From: JACRBR01 sp964371355
GTDB taxonomy: Bacteria > Chloroflexota > Dehalococcoidia > DSTF01 > JACRBR01
NCBI GenBank assembly: GCA_964371355.1
Contig: CAYJMG010000015.1
Location: 1-64,000 of the forward strand
Direction: 5' to 3'
DNA length: 64,000 nucleotides
A model generated the notes under the pieces. That model was not told the DNA's origin and searched no databases. It worked only from the letters and a program-made list of their open reading frames with translations. The translations under genes and the position numbers were made by a program. Shown here one piece after another: positions 60,832-64,000 of this stretch (positions within the stretch are counted from its first letter, which is position 1; each line of letters begins with the position of its first letter).

Positions 60832-60837
60832 TAGACT
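60832..60837 (+). promoter_or_regulatory. -10 box TAGACT, leaderless type
   Basis: TAGACT, seven bases before the ATG of the second FmdB gene; no Shine-Dalgarno in the gap. Confidence 0.55.
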
Positions 60838-60844
60838 GACACCG

Positions 60845-61180
60845 ATGCCGATCTACGAGTACAAGTGCAAGGCCTGCAGCCGGCTTACGTCGCAGTTCGT
60901 ACGTAACACCGGGGCCGAAAGGCCGCCGGTCTGTCAGCACTGTGGTGGTAAGACCGCACGCGCGCTCTCGCGCTTCGCCGTCGGTCGCAGCGGCGCCTCG
61001 GTGAAGGAGGCGTTTGGTGCGGCCCCGCGCTCGGCTGAGGAGTACCGTGACCCGCGGCAGATCGGGCGGTGGGTCGAGAACAAGTTCGACGAGTACGGGA
61101 TGGATCTCCCAGACGGCGCCCGCGAGATGATCGACGCGGCCCGTGAGGGCGAGCTGCCCGATGCCGTGAAAGACCTGTAA
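60845..61180 (+). CDS. FmdB-family zinc ribbon protein, second copy
   Basis: 111 residues. MPIYEYKCKACSRL and CQHCGGKTARALSRFAVGRS match the paralogue just upstream, with the same CxxC pair spacing. The C-terminal part (DPRQIGRWVENKFDEYGMDLPDGAREMIDAAREGELPDAVKDL) also shares the D-P-R-Q start and a short acidic helical end. The two genes have separate -10 boxes, so this is a diverged tandem duplication. Confidence 0.88.
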   Translation: MPIYEYKCKACSRLTSQFVRNTGAERPPVCQHCGGKTARALSRFAVGRSGASVKEAFGAAPRSAEEYRDPRQIGRWVENKFDEYGMDLPDGAREMIDAAREGELPDAVKDL

Positions 61181-61213
61181 GGCGGCGTACTCGCCCGGCC
61201 CGGAGGCTCTGCC

Positions 61214-61738
61214 ATGATCTCGTCCATCACTGCATTCGTCCGCTACTTCGACGCCGTCCACCGCCGCGCGGCGCGCGACATCGGCGCGCTGCCGCCGGAG
61301 GCGGACAATTGGGCGCCACCCTACGGCGAGGGCGAGAACGCCTGGAGCATCAACACGCTGGTCGGGCACATGGCGGGCTCCCGCCTCTACTTCGTGAACG
61401 CGTACCGGGGCGAAGGCTGGATCTCGCCCTCGCCGCCCGACGTCAGCCGCCGCGATCTGTGGGTGGCGGCGCTCGACGAGGGCGCGCGCCTTCTGCGAGC
61501 CATGCTGGAGGGCACGCCCGACGAGTGGCTGGGACGCAAGGTTGCGATGATCGATTCCGACGGCGCGCTCTCGGGTTGGCGCGTACTCATGATGATGGTC
61601 GAGCACGATATCCATCACCGGAGTCAGATCGACACCTACGCCGGCATGAACGGTTGGGCGGTGCCCGACATCTATGGCCGCAGCGCCGAGACCATCGGCT
61701 CGCTCCAGGAGTCCGAGCGCGCCAAGCACTCCCCTTGA
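61214..61738 (+). CDS. DinB-family protein
   Basis: 174 residues of the DinB/YfiT four-helix-bundle fold. The metal histidines are in LVGHMAGSR (about residue 51) and EHDIHHRSQIDTY (about 135-139). Many members are bacillithiol- or mycothiol-dependent transferases; which thiol, if any, is used here is unknown. GGAGG precedes the ATG, in contrast to the leaderless neighbours. Confidence 0.88.
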   Translation: MISSITAFVRYFDAVHRRAARDIGALPPEADNWAPPYGEGENAWSINTLVGHMAGSRLYFVNAYRGEGWISPSPPDVSRRDLWVAALDEGARLLRAMLEGTPDEWLGRKVAMIDSDGALSGWRVLMMMVEHDIHHRSQIDTYAGMNGWAVPDIYGRSAETIGSLQESERAKHSP

Positions 61739-61788
61739 GCCATCGCCCGCACGAGTTGCGGCTGACGTGCCGAGTCTCTGCGCGTACG

Positions 61789-61818
61789 CTGTCAACTATC
61801 CACGTTCAACTGTAGACT
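61789..61818 (+). repeat. Heptamer array CTGTCAA/CTATCCA/CGTTCAA/CTGTAGA with -10 box
   Basis: Four 7-base units aligned base for base with the array at 60363. TAGACT (61813-61818) ends six bases before the translin ATG. TGTCAA lies 17 bp upstream of it. Confidence 0.65.
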
Positions 61819-61824
61819 CTCCCC

Positions 61825-62463
61825 ATGAGCGACATCGCCAGCAGCCTCGACCAGATCATGGAGCGCGTGCGGGAGGATTTTGCGTCGAAGAACTCGGCGC
61901 GCGAGAAGGCCCTCCCGCTCTGCCGCGAGGCGATCCGCTACTCCGCGAATGCCATCCGCGCCGTCCACCGCCACGAGTTCGCCGTGGCGCGCGACCTCGC
62001 CGGCAAGGCTGGCGAGCAGCTCCGGGTCGCGAAGCTGAGCCTGCTCGATCACCCTGACATCTACTTCGCGGGGTTCGTACACGACGCCCAGAAGGAGTAC
62101 GCCGAGGCGTCGATCACGCTCGCGATGATCGAGGGCGGCGACCTGCCGACGCCGGCCGGACTCGATGTCGAGCACGCGGCGTACCTCAACGGCATGGGCG
62201 AGGCGATCGGCGAGCTGCGCCGCCACCTGCTCGACACGCTGCGCTCCGGCGACATCCAGCGTTGTGAGGCGTGGCTCCACGCGATGGACGAGATGTACGC
62301 CGTGCTGGTCACGGTCGACTACCCCGACGCGATGACGGGCGGGCTGCGCCGGACGACTGACAACGTCCGCGGCATCCTCGAGCGCACGCGTGGGGACTTC
62401 ACCATGTCGCTCCAGCAGCGGCGCCTCGAGCAGAAGATCGAGGATTTCGGGCGCAAGATATAG
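61825..62463 (+). CDS. Translin-family protein
   Basis: 212 residues, almost all helical, with the translin/TRAX pattern: REKALPLCREAIRYSANAIRAVHRHEFAVARDLAGKAGEQL, then HDAQKEYAEASITLAMIEGGDLPTP, LNGMGEAIGELRRHLLDTLRSGD and YPDAMTGGLRRTTDNVRGILERTRGDF. Eukaryotic translin binds single-stranded RNA or DNA and forms an RNase complex with TRAX. Bacterial and archaeal members are poorly characterised. Whether the TRAX-type catalytic acids (E-x3-E/D) are present needs alignment. A leaderless-type promoter precedes it. Confidence 0.85.
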   Translation: MSDIASSLDQIMERVREDFASKNSAREKALPLCREAIRYSANAIRAVHRHEFAVARDLAGKAGEQLRVAKLSLLDHPDIYFAGFVHDAQKEYAEASITLAMIEGGDLPTPAGLDVEHAAYLNGMGEAIGELRRHLLDTLRSGDIQRCEAWLHAMDEMYAVLVTVDYPDAMTGGLRRTTDNVRGILERTRGDFTMSLQQRRLEQKIEDFGRKI

Positions 62464-62475
62464 CCTGCCGCCCGT

Positions 62476-62498
62476 CGCGAGGGCTTTCAGCCCGCGCG
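62476..62498. repeat. REP-like hairpin with GGGCTTTCAGCCC core
   Basis: A palindrome between convergent genes, with outer CGCG pairs and one internal mismatch. Related to the element at 1211-1234. Confidence 0.4.
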
Positions 62499-62507
62499 CC
62501 GCCGATG

Positions 62508-63116
62508 TCACCACCTCGCGCGCGTCCCGATCCCATGATGGTCCGCGTACCGCCGGATCCAGCGCGCCCACGGCAGCGCGTACAGCAGCAGCACGCTGAC
62601 AACGCTCAGTAGCTGCAAGGCGATCGCCCAGCGCGTCCCCACCCCGCCCTCGAACACGTCACCGAGCGAGTCGAAGACGCGCTCGGTCGTCCACACCCAG
62701 AACGTGTCGGCGAGGATCCGGCCGGCCCAGAAGCCCGCCAGCACCCACGCGAGGTTCACGCCGACCATGCCGGCGGCGATGAACAGGTTGTTCGTCGGCA
62801 GGGGCGTCAGCGTGTACAGGAACGTCGCGGGCGCTGCTACGTGGCGGTTCCGGTCGAGGTACTCACCCAGCAGGTCGAGGTCCTGTCGTTTCCCGGCCAT
62901 GAAGCGGCGGCTGAACCATGCGCTGCCGCGTGCCAGCAGCAGGCGCCCCAACCCGGACACGATCGCCCCGCCGACCGTCAGCGGCAGCAGGGGCACGTCG
63001 TAGCGGATGTAGAAGAACGTGAGGATCATCCAGGTCGACGGCATGAACGCCGGCACGAGGTTGATGGCGAAGGCCAGCGCCAGCGCGACTGCGATCCAGC
63101 CGGCATCTTCGGTCAT
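62508..63116 (-). CDS. VTT/DedA-like membrane protein
   Basis: A 202-residue membrane protein with about five helices. FAINLVPAFMPSTWMILTFFYI, LTVGGAIVSGLGRLLLARGSAWFSRRFM and YTLTPLPTNNLFIAAGMVGVNLAWVLAGFWAGRIL show the Pro-containing re-entrant segments of the VTT fold. A TAGGAT box lies six bases before the ATG. Presumed lipid transport role by family; shorter than the first VTT protein (15547). Confidence 0.8.
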   Translation of the reverse strand: MTEDAGWIAVALALAFAINLVPAFMPSTWMILTFFYIRYDVPLLPLTVGGAIVSGLGRLLLARGSAWFSRRFMAGKRQDLDLLGEYLDRNRHVAAPATFLYTLTPLPTNNLFIAAGMVGVNLAWVLAGFWAGRILADTFWVWTTERVFDSLGDVFEGGVGTRWAIALQLLSVVSVLLLYALPWARWIRRYADHHGIGTRARW

Positions 63117-63122
63117 GCGAGA

Positions 63123-63128
63123 ATCCTA
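63123..63128 (-). promoter_or_regulatory. -10 box TAGGAT, leaderless type
   Basis: TAGGAT on the minus strand, six bases before the ATG of the VTT gene at 63116. Confidence 0.5.
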
Positions 63129-63195
63129 CAGGCCACCGACCGGTAGGGGCGCGGCCCGTTGCGCCGAGCCCCTGCAGGCCTCCGCGTCGCGGATC

Positions 63196-63201
63196 TAGAA
63201 T
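63196..63201 (+). promoter_or_regulatory. -10 box TAGAAT, leaderless type
   Basis: TAGAAT, six bases before the ATG of the small membrane protein gene at 63208. No Shine-Dalgarno in the gap. Confidence 0.5.
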
Positions 63202-63207
63202 GCCAGC

Positions 63208-63471
63208 ATGTCCGGAGTTGTCGCCCTCGCCCTCTTCATCTGGTGGTGGCGCGGTGTCCACGCGAAGTCGAAGGAAGAGCAGGCGGCCGAGCACCCGGCA
63301 TCGAAGAGCGGCCGCATCGCGCGACGTGCTGAGAAGATCGTCTCCGGTGGCGTCGGTCTGGCTGACCAGGGCGAGTATCTCAAAGGCGCCAACGAACCCG
63401 TTCTGCCGCCCGCTTCGGTCGAACCCTTCATCCCGCCCCAAGATCCGGGCCGGCTGCCTCCGGGTCCATAG
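63208..63471 (+). CDS. Small membrane-anchored protein, unknown function
   Basis: 87 residues: a short N-terminal hydrophobic segment (GVVALALFIWWW), a basic stretch (GVHAKSKEEQ, SGRIARRAEKI) and a proline-rich tail (FIPPQDPGRLPPGP). The last 44 bases overlap the 3' end of thrS on the other strand. Support comes from the -10 box and start spacing and from the membrane segment; no family is recognised. Confidence 0.5.
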   Translation: MSGVVALALFIWWWRGVHAKSKEEQAAEHPASKSGRIARRAEKIVSGGVGLADQGEYLKGANEPVLPPASVEPFIPPQDPGRLPPGP

Positions 63472-64000
63472 CCTCGGCGATCTCGTCACGGATCCGGTCG
63501 ATGAACTGGAACACAGGCATCGACTTGAGGTCCTCACCGGAGCGCGTCCGGACCGCGACCGCTTGCCCCTCCGCCTCGCGGTCGCCGACGACCAGCATGT
63601 ACGGGATCTTCTGGAGCTGTGCGTCGCGGATCTTTGCGTTCATCCGCTCGTTGCGCGCGTCCAGCTCGGCTCGCACGTCTGCTGCGCGCAGCGCCGACAG
63701 TACTTCATGGCCGTAGTCGACGTGGCGGTCGGCGATCGGGATGACCATCGCCTGCACAGGAGCCAGCCACGTGGGGAACGCCCCGGCATACAGCTCGATC
63801 AGGTAGGCCATCATGCGCTCTGTCGCGCCGATGACGCCGCGGTGCACGATCACCGGTCGCTGGCGGCTTCCGTCGTCGGCCACGTACTCCAGCCCGAACT
63901 GGCTCGGCAGGTGGAAGTCGATCTGGATGGTCGACACTGTCTCCTCGCGCCCCAGGACGTCACGGAGCTGGATGTCCAGCTTCGGGCCGTAGAACGCCGC
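63428..64000 (-). CDS. thrS: Threonyl-tRNA synthetase, C-terminal part
   Basis: The gene runs off the right edge; about 190 C-terminal residues are present. The end of the class II catalytic core is visible (AAFYGPKLDIQLRDVLGRE, TIQIDFHLPSQFGLEYVADDG, and motif 3 RPVIVHRGVIGATERMMAYLIE). The anticodon-binding domain follows (LAPVQAMVIPIADRHVDYGHEVLSAL, IPYMLVVGDREAEG). Charges threonine onto tRNA-Thr in the cytosol. Confidence 0.96.
   Translation of the reverse strand, partial: AAFYGPKLDIQLRDVLGREETVSTIQIDFHLPSQFGLEYVADDGSRQRPVIVHRGVIGATERMMAYLIELYAGAFPTWLAPVQAMVIPIADRHVDYGHEVLSALRAADVRAELDARNERMNAKIRDAQLQKIPYMLVVGDREAEGQAVAVRTRSGEDLKSMPVFQFIDRIRDEIAEAMDPEAAGPDLGAG

Noticed and set aside
60363..61818. 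Heptamer arrays considered as CRISPR repeats
   Set aside because: Units are 7 bases, tandem without spacers, and no cas genes are present.

Overview
The window is about 64 kb of GC-rich, densely coded bacterial chromosome with no phage, CRISPR array or intact insertion sequence. It most likely comes from the Chloroflexota, perhaps a Dehalococcoidia-like lineage. This rests on a pair of membrane proteins typical of Chloroflexota and archaea (a DUF2298/'YYY' protein next to a TIGR03663-type protein), a large Bacillus-like SRP RNA in a GC-rich genome, and the overall mix of lipoproteins, FmdB zinc ribbons and a bacterial translin. The taxonomic placement is inference.

Layout. 0-7.2 kb, all minus strand: lipoprotein, zincin-like peptidase, methyltransferase, AlkA-type glycosylase, nitrilase and a large secreted M36-type metalloprotease. 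7.3-15.5 kb, plus strand: SRP RNA with its own promoter and terminator, a 3D/G5 cell-wall protein, rsmA, ispE, a small membrane protein, a PHP-domain protein, an exonuclease-DinG helicase and a GNAT. 15.5-24 kb: VTT membrane protein, two small genes and cca (minus), divergent from rnc-smc-ftsY (plus). 24-32.6 kb: a probable cell-surface glycan module (DUF2298, TIGR03663-NHL fusion, flippase-like protein, FAD oxidoreductase). 32.6-38.4 kb: a signalling region with a zinc-finger protein, a degenerate GGDEF protein, a TetR regulator, an HD-GYP phosphodiesterase, and a FliA/WhiG-type sigma factor behind a c-di-GMP-I riboswitch, then a second TetR. 38.5-41.4 kb: a tight operon of a 2-hydroxyacid dehydrogenase homologue, a class II aldolase, a CgdB-like protein and a methyltransferase. 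41.7-53 kb: alpha/beta hydrolase, unknown proteins, tRNA-Phe, a DRTGG protein, an enoyl-reductase-like SDR, galU, a cupredoxin with an LPGTG tail, a lipoprotein and an amidohydrolase. 53-64 kb: rplU-rpmA-rpmE, an ABC-F protein, ftsH, a tautomerase, a broken TMEM175 gene, rnhB-yraN, two FmdB proteins, DinB, translin, a second VTT protein and the 3' part of thrS.

Several features of gene expression recur. At least nine genes have a TANNNT -10 box 5 to 7 bases before the start codon and no Shine-Dalgarno, which suggests leaderless mRNAs. Three genes appear to start at CTG preceded by a good Shine-Dalgarno. Degenerate CTGTCAA-type heptamer arrays lie directly in front of three start codons, and a fourth lies beside the tRNA gene.

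The most interesting region is 33-37.6 kb. Cyclic-di-GMP binding or turnover proteins sit beside a sigma-factor gene whose leader carries a GEMM-I aptamer followed by an intrinsic terminator. A separate TetR-operator-controlled promoter there reads into a transcript of only about 160 bases that holds at most a six-codon reading frame.
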